Below, piece by piece: positions 8,251-18,750 of a DNA stretch of 64,000 nt. The notes under the pieces were generated by a model that saw only the letters and a list, made by a program, of their open reading frames with translations, did no database searches and was not told where the DNA came from. The stretch's first letter is position 1. Each line of letters starts with the position of its first letter. The position numbers and the translations under genes were made by a program. The stretch lies in assembly GCF_014640295.1 (NCBI RefSeq), contig NZ_BMGR01000002.1, positions 186,001 to 250,000 of the forward strand. The letters run 5' to 3'. The DNA comes from Paenibacillus abyssi. Its GTDB lineage: Bacteria; Bacillota; Bacilli; Paenibacillales; Paenibacillaceae.

Positions 8251-10677
8251 TTACCGGTTTAAAACTTGAATTTTACCTACGGCCACCCCCAGCTGCCTGC
8301 TGTCGGTTGCACCAGAATCAACTGGACTCCAAGGCTCTGTTATGATTTCAATTACTAAATGGTCCTGTTCTATGTTAACATCATCCAGGGAAATAATTAG
8401 AGTTCTTGTGTCTCTAAGAGTCTGACCCGTATAAACAATCTGATCATTGGCCTTTACGATCAGTTCCCGACCATCGGGTCCAGTGTGAGCTAAGGAAATC
8501 GCCAGCTGTGTGGGATTTTTTAGATATATGCCCGGGATTTCAACAGAAGCATGACTTTCCGTCCAACGAAACGGATTTCCATGCGGATCCTTCTCAGTAA
8601 TATAAAATCCTTGCTCATTTATTCCCTGTACCGTGTACGCTTCTAATGTTAAGTCTTGGCTGTCTGTAACCTCAAACAAGTACAGTGTGTCATCAATTTC
8701 TTGGATAGCTCTCGGTAGTCCAATAGCTATCTTTTCAGTTTGCGTTGTTTTTAGGTCAAAAGTTGCAATTAAGTTAGTATTAAGTCCAATAAAGGGATTC
8801 TCCTCATTTCTACTTAACAATAAAACTTTGGCTTCTTCATTTTCATTTACCATATTATTAAGTTTTGTTATAGCGCTGTCCTTTAACGAACCTATAGGAA
8901 TAACATTTTTAGAAAACGACATGAACAAAGGAGTACTATATCTACTCATGTCCGCACCCGAAGTTACAAGTAATGCATCATCTGGAATAGAGTCAGCAAT
9001 ACTTTTTATGTTGGCCCAAACATTTCCTTGTTCCTTATATAAAGCAATCGGATACAAATTATAAACAGTATGACCGACTAAAAACAGACATAATGAGATC
9101 GAGAGGGTTCTTCTCAAATATCTTTTTTCTCTTAAATAGCCTCCGACAGCTTCCAACGCAACAAAGGAGAACCAAATAAATCCGGGTATGACTACTGGAA
9201 CAAATCTACGGCTGGCCCAATATTGATCTGGAGAAATATTAATGTTATATAAATATAAAGCTGAGAATCCTCCAACTATTGTAAACCCAATGATCCACTT
9301 CGTTTCTTTTTGTATCATTATCTTTCTTAGTACTATTAACCATCCAAACAAACCCAAATAAACTATGGGTACCGACAAATAATAAGATAAATTTATAATT
9401 GAAAACTCTCGATAAGTACCAGAAATTGTTGTGTAATTCACTAAATCGGGCCGACCAACATGTGCATAAATGAATACTAGCACAATAACAACCGATACGA
9501 TGTAATAGATATATAGATAAGTTCTTTCTCGTATCTTTTTAAAGTAACTACTAAAAGGAGTTAAAATAGTTAATATTAATGATAACCATATGATAGGTAA
9601 TAATCTGGGAAATAAATCCAGATAATACGGTTGTGTAGTGTAATAATAATAACCAAAGGAAATTATTGATAAAGGGATAAAAATAGAATACATCCCTAAC
9701 CATACTTTATTCTGTACCTTCCCTATATCTCCTAAAGAATCTTTAAATATAGAAAAGAGTATTCCACTAAAAATTAACAATGGCATTAGTAGCAGAGAAT
9801 CAATTCGACATAATACTGCTAATCCGAAGAAAAACCCGCTCCAGCCTGCCCATTTAGGGTTATCTTCCTTAAAACCCCAAACAAGCATAATAAATGCGCC
9901 CAAAATAAGTACCTGTGTAAATATTTCAGTCATCGTAATTCTTGAATTCCAAATTTGAGTCACATTGAATCCGAAATATAAAGCTCCTGCAATGACATAT
10001 ACTTTCTGACTAAGAAACTGACTTAACAATATTCGAAATAATAATACAGCCAGCAATCCGAACAGAGCGTTTAGTCCAAATAAACCGTAGACTCCAGCCG
10101 TGCCTAATGCCATTGCTAACAAGACCGTGAAGAGATGTGAGAATTGAACCGTAATTGTGTTTTCCGTTTTATATAATCCCGGCATGAAGGTTTTAAAATC
10201 AGTTTCATCAAATACAGGGTAGTCAACTTTCAAACTGCCGTTTTCTTCAATATAAACTGCACTGTTGGAGTAAATCCCTTGATCCCTTCCACCAAAAATA
10301 CTTTCATGCGGAAAACCTAGATAAAAAAATGCCAGCACAATAAACAAAAGGATGAAGAGCACGTCCAATTTTCCGAATTTTTCTTTGCTCTTGTTTAAAT
10401 AAATCATCTTTAAAGTATCTTTCATAAAAAACAGACTGAAGATTGTAATCATCCAACCAAAAAGTCCGATAAAGCTGCCATTGAACAGGCCAAGAAGCAG
10501 TAGTACCAATAAAGGAATGGACCAACAAGCAAGCCCTATTACTACACTGATTACTATTCGAGCACTTCTATTTTTCTCCTGTAAACTTAATAGAAGAGAT
10601 GAGAACAATGTTTTAAGCACAATCAACCCGGCAAATGGAATGGATATCCAAAAGCCTAATGATAATAATGTCTCCAC
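8251..10677 (-). CDS. Large multi-spanning membrane protein, GT39/PMT-like putative glycosyltransferase
   Basis: An 808-residue integral membrane protein with about 12-13 hydrophobic segments in the first 530 residues, then a soluble, probably extracellular, C-terminal part of about 270 residues. The first loop has acidic GGRDQGIYSNSAVY, placed like the catalytic loop of GT-C enzymes (ArnT/PMT families). The C-terminal part ends in beta-rich sequence resembling carbohydrate-binding modules. GT-C assignment rests on topology and loop position only. It would transfer a sugar from a lipid carrier outside the membrane. The start is GTG 10677, with GGAAGG 7 bases upstream. AT-rich, like its neighbours. 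Confidence 0.68.
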   Translation of the reverse strand: METLLSLGFWISIPFAGLIVLKTLFSSLLLSLQEKNRSARIVISVVIGLACWSIPLLVLLLLGLFNGSFIGLFGWMITIFSLFFMKDTLKMIYLNKSKEKFGKLDVLFILLFIVLAFFYLGFPHESIFGGRDQGIYSNSAVYIEENGSLKVDYPVFDETDFKTFMPGLYKTENTITVQFSHLFTVLLAMALGTAGVYGLFGLNALFGLLAVLLFRILLSQFLSQKVYVIAGALYFGFNVTQIWNSRITMTEIFTQVLILGAFIMLVWGFKEDNPKWAGWSGFFFGLAVLCRIDSLLLMPLLIFSGILFSIFKDSLGDIGKVQNKVWLGMYSIFIPLSIISFGYYYYTTQPYYLDLFPRLLPIIWLSLILTILTPFSSYFKKIRERTYLYIYYIVSVVIVLVFIYAHVGRPDLVNYTTISGTYREFSIINLSYYLSVPIVYLGLFGWLIVLRKIMIQKETKWIIGFTIVGGFSALYLYNINISPDQYWASRRFVPVVIPGFIWFSFVALEAVGGYLREKRYLRRTLSISLCLFLVGHTVYNLYPIALYKEQGNVWANIKSIADSIPDDALLVTSGADMSRYSTPLFMSFSKNVIPIGSLKDSAITKLNNMVNENEEAKVLLLSRNEENPFIGLNTNLIATFDLKTTQTEKIAIGLPRAIQEIDDTLYLFEVTDSQDLTLEAYTVQGINEQGFYITEKDPHGNPFRWTESHASVEIPGIYLKNPTQLAISLAHTGPDGRELIVKANDQIVYTGQTLRDTRTLIISLDDVNIEQDHLVIEIITEPWSPVDSGATDSRQLGVAVGKIQVLNR

Positions 10678-10697
10678 ATAGGTGCCTTCCTTTCAAA

Positions 10698-11873
10698 TTA
10701 TATTGATTCAATCGCCTTAATAAATAATTCCTCAATCTTATTCCAGCTATAATTATTAATTACATACTGATGGCCATTCGTTCCCAAAGCATGTGCAATG
10801 TTTGTATTGTTAACGATAAGGTCCAGACAATAGTGAAACTCGTCAAAATCAGTATAATATAATCCTGCATTCCCTCTGTTGCAATGGCCAACCAGTACTT
10901 CACAGTCTCCATTGACCAGCACCGGTTTATTTAGATACATTCCTTCCAAAACTGCCATTGAAAAACTTTCATATTTAGAGGGCATAACTAACAATTCTGA
11001 AGCTGCAATCGCTCCGAATTTTTCTTCGTCCGAAACAAACCCTAGGTGTATAATATCGGAATGTTTCGGGATATCCATTACGTTTTTCCCTATTAATACC
11101 AGTTTAATATTGTTATCACTCTGTTTTTTATAGTTCAGGAAGTATTCAAATAATTCCTTGCATCCTTTTGATTCATCAATTCTGCCTACATATATAATGA
11201 AGGGATCATGAACATTAAACTTTTCTCTGAACTCTTCCTCAGAAAAATAACTTTCAGGCACATCTATACCTAGTCCAGCGACTTCATTAGGTATGTACTG
11301 ATTATGAAATGTACGATGTACAAAGTTTTTTTCTTCTTCTGTCAGGAATACAATGTTTCTGGGCAGATGGAAAAAAGGTTTGAACAGCGAGAAGTATATA
11401 TATGGCTCATCATGTGCTGTAGGCACAAGAATGCTCTTTTCCGGAAGCTGCTGCAGGCCGAAATAGGTAGTAAAGTAAAGATATGTGAAGAAAATCACTT
11501 TATCGTATTGATCATTGTGATTTTTCAAATAATCAATTAATGTAAAAGATGCCGGACCTTGAGCCTTCATCCACTCCAGCTCATCATATATGGTTCTGTT
11601 GGCTTTTCGAAAAATCTCTTCCGTACATTTTGAAAATTGTTTCTGATTTCTTGGAAATTCAGTCTCAAATCTGCGTACTGTGACCCCATTTATGTCTTCG
11701 ATTCCGGCTTCGTAATGATTTCCCCATGTTACATAATCCAGTGCTTTAGTTGTCAGAATGTCAATGTCGTATTTCTCTTTTAATTTCTCGGCAATTAATC
11801 TGCAGCTTAATTCAGATCCTCCATTAACTTCCAACCCATATCTTTGTACTACGAATGCAATCTTTTTTTTCAT
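10698..11873 (-). CDS. GT4-family glycosyltransferase
   Basis: Retaining GT-B glycosyltransferase of family 4, cytosolic, extending the glycan from a nucleotide sugar. The 391 residues begin with the glycine loop VVQRYGLEVNGGSELSCRL (acceptor side). The C-terminal half has YVGRIDESKGCKELF and the EX7E motif in SKYESFSMAVLEGM, which positions the donor. ATG at 11873 follows GGAGG at a short distance. It is 20 bp from the large membrane protein and 33 bp downstream of another GT4 gene. Donor sugar is unknown; GDP-rhamnose or dTDP-rhamnose made by this locus are candidates. Confidence 0.9.
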   Translation of the reverse strand: MKKKIAFVVQRYGLEVNGGSELSCRLIAEKLKEKYDIDILTTKALDYVTWGNHYEAGIEDINGVTVRRFETEFPRNQKQFSKCTEEIFRKANRTIYDELEWMKAQGPASFTLIDYLKNHNDQYDKVIFFTYLYFTTYFGLQQLPEKSILVPTAHDEPYIYFSLFKPFFHLPRNIVFLTEEEKNFVHRTFHNQYIPNEVAGLGIDVPESYFSEEEFREKFNVHDPFIIYVGRIDESKGCKELFEYFLNYKKQSDNNIKLVLIGKNVMDIPKHSDIIHLGFVSDEEKFGAIAASELLVMPSKYESFSMAVLEGMYLNKPVLVNGDCEVLVGHCNRGNAGLYYTDFDEFHYCLDLIVNNTNIAHALGTNGHQYVINNYSWNKIEELFIKAIESI

Positions 11874-11906
11874 GATTCCTCCGCTTGCTTATTAAATAAA
11901 TCCTCA

Positions 11907-12980
11907 TCACTTTAAAGTTAATATTTCTTGTATCTTACTAATAAAAATTTCACTTGTATTCTTTTTCGAAAAATATGATAATCGCTGCTTCTGGTTTTCT
12001 AACAACCTGTTTTTTAGTTCCTGATCATCGATCACTACCTTTATTAAAGCAGCAATGGATTTATAATCTTTCTCTACAACGAGTAAGCCGCCATTTCCGA
12101 GGGTTTCAGGGACCGCACTTTTTTTAAATGATATAATCGGCAATTCAAATTTCATAGCCTCTAATAGAGGAACACAGAATCCTTCATGCTCACTCATATT
12201 AATAAAAATATCCGCATTCTTATAATAGGTTAGAATCTCATTGAAAGGCACATGTCCGGTGATATAGACATCAGTTAACTCTAATTGCCTGGCAAGCTCT
12301 TTAAGCTCCCAATGATATCTTTCCATTCGAGTGTAAGATCCCACTAGAAAAAGTCTCGCATTTTTATCGAAATATTTTTTGTAAAAATAAAATGTTTTAA
12401 TAATGTCTTCCTGTTTTTTATTGGGAGCAATACGTCCAACGAACAATAGGTCCGTTCCTTTCTTACTCCTTTGTAATCGAGTCATCAGCTGATGATGAAC
12501 AGGCGCATCATAATCTTCAAAATTAATAATAATAGGAGTTACAGCCGTATTTCGATACCCTAATTCATCAAGCTCACTCTTGTTATAAGACGAATCAGCA
12601 AAGGCTGCATCCATATAATCTTTGAGATATATAAGTTCCTTTCTCGCTCTCACACATAGATCAGCAGATTGATCATCATATCCTCTGAAGAAGTGATCCG
12701 GGGTGACATTATGATAGAGAAGCATTCGCTTGCTTGTAAACTTCGGAATTTCATAAGCCAGGTCGCACCCGATAGCCATATGATAGATAACAGCTTCATT
12801 TTTAGGAATTTTTGAAGCTGGCTTTACTAGATGAGTCAGCTTGGGATGAATATGTTCCGCATAGATATTCGCGGTGTGGCCACTATCTCTTAAATACTTT
12901 TGCATATTAATGGCTGAATTGCTTACTGCATCACCGTAACTCATGGCGGGCAGCAATTGATTGATAATCAATCGTCTCAC
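11907..12980 (-). CDS. GT4-family glycosyltransferase
   Basis: A second family 4 GT-B enzyme, 357 residues. LPAMSYGDAVSNSAINMQ near the N-terminus is typical of mannosyl/rhamnosyltransferases that act on long chains. The donor-site motifs are LFVGRIAPNKKQEDIIK and SEHEGFCVPLLEAM (EX7E). It starts at GTG 12980, 5 bp after the end of the small coiled-coil gene, so translation is probably coupled. Together with the neighbouring GT4 genes it would build the repeat unit exported by Wzm/Wzt. Sugar specificity is not readable. Confidence 0.9.
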   Translation of the reverse strand: MRRLIINQLLPAMSYGDAVSNSAINMQKYLRDSGHTANIYAEHIHPKLTHLVKPASKIPKNEAVIYHMAIGCDLAYEIPKFTSKRMLLYHNVTPDHFFRGYDDQSADLCVRARKELIYLKDYMDAAFADSSYNKSELDELGYRNTAVTPIIINFEDYDAPVHHQLMTRLQRSKKGTDLLFVGRIAPNKKQEDIIKTFYFYKKYFDKNARLFLVGSYTRMERYHWELKELARQLELTDVYITGHVPFNEILTYYKNADIFINMSEHEGFCVPLLEAMKFELPIISFKKSAVPETLGNGGLLVVEKDYKSIAALIKVVIDDQELKNRLLENQKQRLSYFSKKNTSEIFISKIQEILTLK

Positions 12981-12985
12981 CGCCC

Positions 12986-13474
12986 CTATCTATTTTCTTT
13001 GATATACATTTTATTAATCTGCTTAACCAGTTCTTCGTTCGTTCGCACTAATTCTTTCATTTCATTTCTCAACTCACTATACGATTTCTCATTTAATTCA
13101 ATTTGTTTCACCATTGCACTCATCGCTCTTGTTACCGACGCATTAAATTCCGCCTGTGAGTGCGTAATCGGGTTAATGTACCACCGCAGAAATTTCCGGA
13201 CAACTCGTTTACCTAATACAATCATGGGACCAATATATCTCCGGTGTGATGAGATCTCATATTCAATCGAATTATTCCATGACCGATTTAATTGTTCCAG
13301 AGCAATCTTTAATTCAGGTGTCACAGAGCCATGCCGGTCGCTCTCATCAAAATGATTAGGCAACTTTATATTACCGATATCCTCATTTATATTATTTTTG
13401 CTTAACTCTGTTTTCATTTTACGTATAATATCTTCAACTTTTATTGTCTCGTCATTAAATTCAATATCCATCAT
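12986..13474 (-). CDS. Small coiled-coil protein sharing a motif with the neighbouring FkbM methyltransferase
   Basis: A 162-residue protein of unknown function. The first half is charged and helical. The middle carries HRRYIGPMIVLGKRVVRKFL followed by RWYINPITHSQAEFN, a motif also found in the N-terminal part of the next gene upstream (13486-14670). The last 50 residues are a predicted coiled coil (KQIELNEKSYSELRNEMKEL). The basic amphipathic helix of the motif may bind the membrane face or the glycan machinery. The start is an ATG pair with GGGAGG upstream. It is tightly packed between glycan genes and is likely an accessory or assembly factor. Confidence 0.75.
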   Translation of the reverse strand: MMDIEFNDETIKVEDIIRKMKTELSKNNINEDIGNIKLPNHFDESDRHGSVTPELKIALEQLNRSWNNSIEYEISSHRRYIGPMIVLGKRVVRKFLRWYINPITHSQAEFNASVTRAMSAMVKQIELNEKSYSELRNEMKELVRTNEELVKQINKMYIKENR

Positions 13475-13485
13475 AAATTCCTCCC

Positions 13486-14670
13486 TTATTTATGAGATAA
13501 CTCGTCATTAACATCCTTATCATCATCTATAAGACCGTTCAAATAGTTACGATCTATGAATATGGAGTTTATTCCTGTAAAGGCATATTCATCATAGTCG
13601 TTGCTTTCCATAAAACTCTTAATATCCTTATTTTTAGTTCCGTAAGCTAATTTTGTATCATAATCGATCATTTCAACAATCATAACTAAGGGTCTATATT
13701 TCGTATAGTCAATAGAATGTAAGATCTCCATGTCTTTCCCCTCTAAATCAATAGACAAGATCGTTGGAGCTTTTCCCAGATAATGCTCGGCAATATAATT
13801 GAATGAAACCGTTTTGACGACCATTTTATCAATAATTTCCACATTAGGATTTGTCTCGCACATTTTCACAGCCGCATCATAGCTTGTAGTGCTCAAACCA
13901 TCAATATTCAATATAAAAAACTCAACATTCTTACCTGTTTCAACATCGACACAATTGTTGAGTACAACATCCCTGTCACGGAAGAATTTCAGTTCGGGTA
14001 TAAGATTAGGGTTCGCTTCAACTAAAACTCCTTTTGATCCCTTACTGTAAAAGAAATAGGTATTGCTCAGATTTTTCGCGTGGTTCGCACCTAAATCAAT
14101 GTAAGTTACCTCAGTATATGGAATCCTAAGGACACGAATGATATAGTCTACTATGCTGTCCTCGCCTGCCTGTGAGTAAGAACTCATACTAAATGGATCG
14201 ATGCCATCAAACACACCGGGTTTATCGGTCTGGATCACGAGCGCATCTATTTCCCCTGAAAGTGATTGTTGTTGTTGTTTCATTTTTGTCAGACGATTTT
14301 CATATTGCTGTTGCATTTGAAGAGATTGTTGGAGTTGATTATACAAGTCATCGGTCTTGTTAATAAGATCGCTGAACAATTCTGCGCTTTTGCCTACTGC
14401 AGGAGTGACAGCATTAATAAACTCGATTTGTTGGAATACGATTGGATCTATATACCATTTCAGTACCTTTCTAATTATTCTTTTTATAAAGGTAACAAAA
14501 GGACCTGCGATTTTTCGATGTGAACCCAAAGCTTTATTATTTGGATGATTTTCCTTGCTCTCCAGCATTTTCTCCAAATAGCTTTGTAATTCAACTAAAT
14601 GACGATTGGCCCCATTCGTTTTAGTTGAATCGTCTTGATTTCTATTCATAGACTTAGTAATCTCACTCAC
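13486..14670 (-). CDS. FkbM-family methyltransferase with N-terminal coiled-coil module
   Basis: A 394-residue protein. Residues about 45-85 contain the motif SHRKIAGPFVTFIKRIIRKV with LKWYIDPIVFQQIEF, shared with the next gene. Residues 90-135 are glutamine-rich coiled coil. Residues about 155-390 are an FkbM SAM methyltransferase: YIDLGANHAKNLSNT (SAM site), VLVEANPN and LSIDLEGKDMEIL, the family hallmark. It likely O-methylates a sugar, perhaps as a chain-capping step as known for some ABC-exported O-antigens (inference). The start is GTG 14670 with a GGGGGGG-type ribosome site. It lies directly downstream of Wzt, fitting a terminator role recognised by the exporter. Confidence 0.85.
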   Translation of the reverse strand: MSEITKSMNRNQDDSTKTNGANRHLVELQSYLEKMLESKENHPNNKALGSHRKIAGPFVTFIKRIIRKVLKWYIDPIVFQQIEFINAVTPAVGKSAELFSDLINKTDDLYNQLQQSLQMQQQYENRLTKMKQQQQSLSGEIDALVIQTDKPGVFDGIDPFSMSSYSQAGEDSIVDYIIRVLRIPYTEVTYIDLGANHAKNLSNTYFFYSKGSKGVLVEANPNLIPELKFFRDRDVVLNNCVDVETGKNVEFFILNIDGLSTTSYDAAVKMCETNPNVEIIDKMVVKTVSFNYIAEHYLGKAPTILSIDLEGKDMEILHSIDYTKYRPLVMIVEMIDYDTKLAYGTKNKDIKSFMESNDYDEYAFTGINSIFIDRNYLNGLIDDDKDVNDELSHK

Positions 14671-14695
14671 TTTACTACCCCCCCTTTTAAATTTT

Positions 14696-15970
14696 TCAGT
14701 CTACTTCCCAATGATGTTTTATTGACAACACGCCAACTGCCTTATCATTTGATACCACTGAGAAATCCATATAATATTTTATAAAATCAAGAGCTCTATG
14801 ATCCCCGTCTACAACAGCAACATTGAGTTTATAATGGCCAGATAGAAGATTACACTCATCAATTTGAAATTTGACAGTCCCTCTGGGCTGAATTGATCTC
14901 AGCTTTAGCTTACCGATTTCAGTATTATTTCCATATATAAGGACTCTCTCCGATGTATAAAAGCCCACCCCGAATATATATTCTTTTTGAGGTTTGTTTA
15001 CTTTGTAATCGATCTCTATCGTTACCGGTTCTCCTGCAGAAATTGCATTGGTACTCTCACCGTTACGATTAATGATTCTGGCCTCTATAATTTCAACTTC
15101 CTTCGAGCCCCATCTGATGTCCTCAGAAAACTCCAGTTCGCTTTGCTTTGGCGCTGCAATTTGAGGATTTTCATCCCCGGAAGCTTGTTTCATCGTTCCA
15201 TTGATGTACTCTTTCTGCGTCTGCTCTACGAACTTTTTATTCATATGTTGAGTATATAGATCGATTACTCGATCTGCGTCACCTTGCTCTACAATCTTGC
15301 CCGCATTCATCCAAATAACCCTGTCACATATTTTTTCTAATGTACCGAGATCGTGCGCTACAATAACAATTGTAGCTCCGTTGTTTTTAAACCCTTCAAT
15401 CTTGTCGTAACATTTCTTTTGGAAGTTAGCGTCGCCTACAGATAATATTTCATCGATCAGAAGGATCTCCGGATTCACATTAATGGCAACTGAGAACGCA
15501 AGCCGCATATACATTCCTGAAGAATAGGTTCTTACCGGGTTCTCAATAAAGTCGCCAAGCTCGGAAAACCGGATAATCTCATCCACTTTTCCATCTATCT
15601 CTTTTCTCGATAATCCGAATATGGAAGCATTGATATATATATTCTCACGCCCGGTAAAATCCGGATGAAATCCTGCGCCAAGCTCGATAAGGCTCGAAAT
15701 TCTTCCGTTTACCTCTATTTCCCCGCTGTCCGGGTATAAAATTTTTGTAATTAGCTTCAATAACGTGCTTTTCCCGCATCCATTGTGCCCGATCAAACCG
15801 ACCGTTTCGCCTTTTTTAATATCCAGGCTGACATCATTAAGCGCATAAAAATTACTGTATTCATTGCTTCTTAGCTTTAAAAACTTTTCCTTTATCGTTA
15901 ACGGCTTATCACGATATATTTTGAATGCCTTACTGACATTTTTTATCGATATTACTGTTTGTTCGCTCAT
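14696..15970 (-). CDS. wzt: Polysaccharide ABC exporter ATPase with C-terminal glycan-binding domain (Wzt-like)
   Basis: ATPase of a Wzm/Wzt (TagGH-class) exporter that moves a lipid-linked glycan across the membrane. Residues 1-240 hold Walker A GHNGCGKST, signature YSSGMYMRLAFS and Walker B ILLIDEILSVGD. Residues about 270-424 form an extra beta-rich domain (EIIEARIINRNGE, GVGFYTSERVLIYGNNTE), the Wzt-C type that recognises the modified chain end in enteric O-antigen exporters. Length (424) fits the two-domain form and not the short TagH ATPase core. It overlaps in organisation with the permease gene 2 bp upstream. The FkbM methyltransferase next door may make the end recognised by this domain. 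Confidence 0.93.
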   Translation of the reverse strand: MSEQTVISIKNVSKAFKIYRDKPLTIKEKFLKLRSNEYSNFYALNDVSLDIKKGETVGLIGHNGCGKSTLLKLITKILYPDSGEIEVNGRISSLIELGAGFHPDFTGRENIYINASIFGLSRKEIDGKVDEIIRFSELGDFIENPVRTYSSGMYMRLAFSVAINVNPEILLIDEILSVGDANFQKKCYDKIEGFKNNGATIVIVAHDLGTLEKICDRVIWMNAGKIVEQGDADRVIDLYTQHMNKKFVEQTQKEYINGTMKQASGDENPQIAAPKQSELEFSEDIRWGSKEVEIIEARIINRNGESTNAISAGEPVTIEIDYKVNKPQKEYIFGVGFYTSERVLIYGNNTEIGKLKLRSIQPRGTVKFQIDECNLLSGHYKLNVAVVDGDHRALDFIKYYMDFSVVSNDKAVGVLSIKHHWEVD

Positions 15971-15972
15971 GT

Positions 15973-16761
15973 CTATAGATCCTCCGCAAAGGTCTTCTCA
16001 CTTTTTCGAAATACCCAGGTGCCGATGGTCAAAAGTATGATTCCCACAACCAGCGAGTACATCAATGCCCCCCACTCCGGTTGTTTTCCATAAAGCAGTA
16101 TATTTCTGAATGAGTTTATAATAGGAACCATTGGATTATAGCCTATAATATCAGCCATTTTCTGCGGGAAGATTGTAATCGGAAATACAATTGGCGTTAC
16201 ATAAAACCAGACAAAGGTTACAACTCCGACAATGTGTTCCAAATCCCTGAATCTCACGTACAGCGCGGACAAATTCAGCGCCAAACCTAATGCGAATAGA
16301 AATAGAGTCAACAAAACGACAGGAAGCCATAGGACATTTAATGTCAAATGGACGCCTGTCAATAGAAGAGCCGAGAATACGATAACTAACCCGTAAATAT
16401 AGTTCATTAAGTTCGTGCAAACGACTGAAAGCGGCAATATCACTCTGGGGAAATAAATTTTCTTCACTAAGTTTGCTCCACCGACTATACTGGTAGTCGC
16501 GCTTTGGACAGACGTAACAAAAAAAATCCACGGCAGCAGAGCCACGAAAAGGAACATCGGATAGTTTTCCTGATTCATTCTCAACAGATATGGAAATACG
16601 ATCGAATATACAATTAACTGCAGCAGCGGATTAATAAATGTCCATAAGAAACCCAGAAAAGATCCCTTATATCTGGAACGCAAATCTCTGCGTACAATAC
16701 TAATCAGCATCTGCCTATAACTAATGATCTCTTTAAACATATGTAATATCACTGCTTCCAA
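15973..16761 (-). CDS. wzm: Polysaccharide ABC exporter permease (Wzm-like)
   Basis: Integral membrane half of the exporter, 262 residues with six hydrophobic segments and the ABC-2 layout. The N-terminal RRDLRSRYKGSFLGFLWTFI is the conserved cytosolic entry helix of Wzm/TagG proteins, and NPLLQLIVYSIVF starts the first membrane segment. It partners with Wzt immediately downstream (2 bp). The start is uncertain: TTG 16761 or ATG 16740, neither with a perfect ribosome site. It is located after the GDP-rhamnose genes, so a rhamnose-containing polymer is the likely cargo (inference). Confidence 0.92.
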   Translation of the reverse strand: MEAVILHMFKEIISYRQMLISIVRRDLRSRYKGSFLGFLWTFINPLLQLIVYSIVFPYLLRMNQENYPMFLFVALLPWIFFVTSVQSATTSIVGGANLVKKIYFPRVILPLSVVCTNLMNYIYGLVIVFSALLLTGVHLTLNVLWLPVVLLTLFLFALGLALNLSALYVRFRDLEHIVGVVTFVWFYVTPIVFPITIFPQKMADIIGYNPMVPIINSFRNILLYGKQPEWGALMYSLVVGIILLTIGTWVFRKSEKTFAEDL

Positions 16762-16779
16762 ACCACCGTTCTAAAAATT

Positions 16780-17721
16780 CTATTTATGACTACTTTGTTT
16801 CCAATAGTGATAAATATCAAATAGGCTTTGTTTAATTGAAATTGAAGGCTCCCATCCAGTTGCCGTTCTCAGCTTCTCATTGGAACCATAGTATTCTTTT
16901 ACATTATTCGGCCTAAACTTGTTTTCATCTATGATGACTTTGATCGGTTTGGAAGAAAAAGATAACAATATGCCCAATATATCTTCAATCGAAATACAAA
17001 CACCGGAGCATATATTATATATTTGACCAGCGATGCCCTTTTCGTACAGCAAACGATAGGCTTCCACGATATCTCTTACATCGGTAAAATCACGCTTGCT
17101 GCTTAAATCCCCAACATAGATCGTCGGTTCAACATCTCCGTTCTCGATATCCACAACTTGTTTAGCAAAATCACTGGTAACGAAGCCTAGCATTTGACCC
17201 GGCCCGATGTGATTGAATGCTCTGACATGAATGATATCCATTCCATGCAGTGTATGATATAAAAGAGCGATCTTGCCTATAGAAAGTTTTGAAAGTCCAT
17301 ATGGGTTTATCGGATTAGTGACTGCATCTTCCTTGATCGGCAGCTCCGCACCCAGACCGTATTCTTCAGAAGAGCCTATAGAGATCACTCTTATCTTGTC
17401 TTTTAAAGAAGAATTTTTGATGGCTTCCAACAATGCTATGGAGTCCATCAAATTGGATTCAAAGGTCTCCTCAATGTGATCCCAAGAGTATCTCACTGAG
17501 CTTTGGCCCGATAAATGGAACACGACGTCAGGCATTACATCTTCCAATACTTCCATAACGGATTCCTGACTTGTAAAATTCAGCTCAACAAGCTTTACGC
17601 CATCCATAAAGGAGGGCGGACAATTACGCGATCCACCCCACACCTCATATCCATTGTCCAATAAATTTTGAGCTAAATAACGCCCTACAAAGCCACTCAC
17701 TCCTGTGATCAGTGCCTTCAT
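16780..17721 (-). CDS. rmd: GDP-4-keto-6-deoxy-D-mannose reductase (Rmd-like)
   Basis: Extended short-chain dehydrogenase, 313 residues, with TGVSGFVGRYLAQNLL at the N-terminus, the SSEEYG segment and YGLSKLSIG (YxxxK) active site. Next to Gmd this is the expected reductase converting GDP-4-keto-6-deoxymannose to GDP-D-rhamnose. Sequence flavour and the absence of an epimerase step argue for Rmd and not for the GDP-fucose enzyme. ATG 17721 has AAAGGAG upstream. Only 12 bp separate it from gmd, so the two act as a pair. The alternative is another NDP-sugar reductase of the same fold. Confidence 0.85.
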   Translation of the reverse strand: MKALITGVSGFVGRYLAQNLLDNGYEVWGGSRNCPPSFMDGVKLVELNFTSQESVMEVLEDVMPDVVFHLSGQSSVRYSWDHIEETFESNLMDSIALLEAIKNSSLKDKIRVISIGSSEEYGLGAELPIKEDAVTNPINPYGLSKLSIGKIALLYHTLHGMDIIHVRAFNHIGPGQMLGFVTSDFAKQVVDIENGDVEPTIYVGDLSSKRDFTDVRDIVEAYRLLYEKGIAGQIYNICSGVCISIEDILGILLSFSSKPIKVIIDENKFRPNNVKEYYGSNEKLRTATGWEPSISIKQSLFDIYHYWKQSSHK

Positions 17722-17733
17722 TTACAAACTCCT

Positions 17734-18726
<993 letters not shown>

Positions 18727-18750
18727 TTATAGATCTGTCTAATGTATAGT

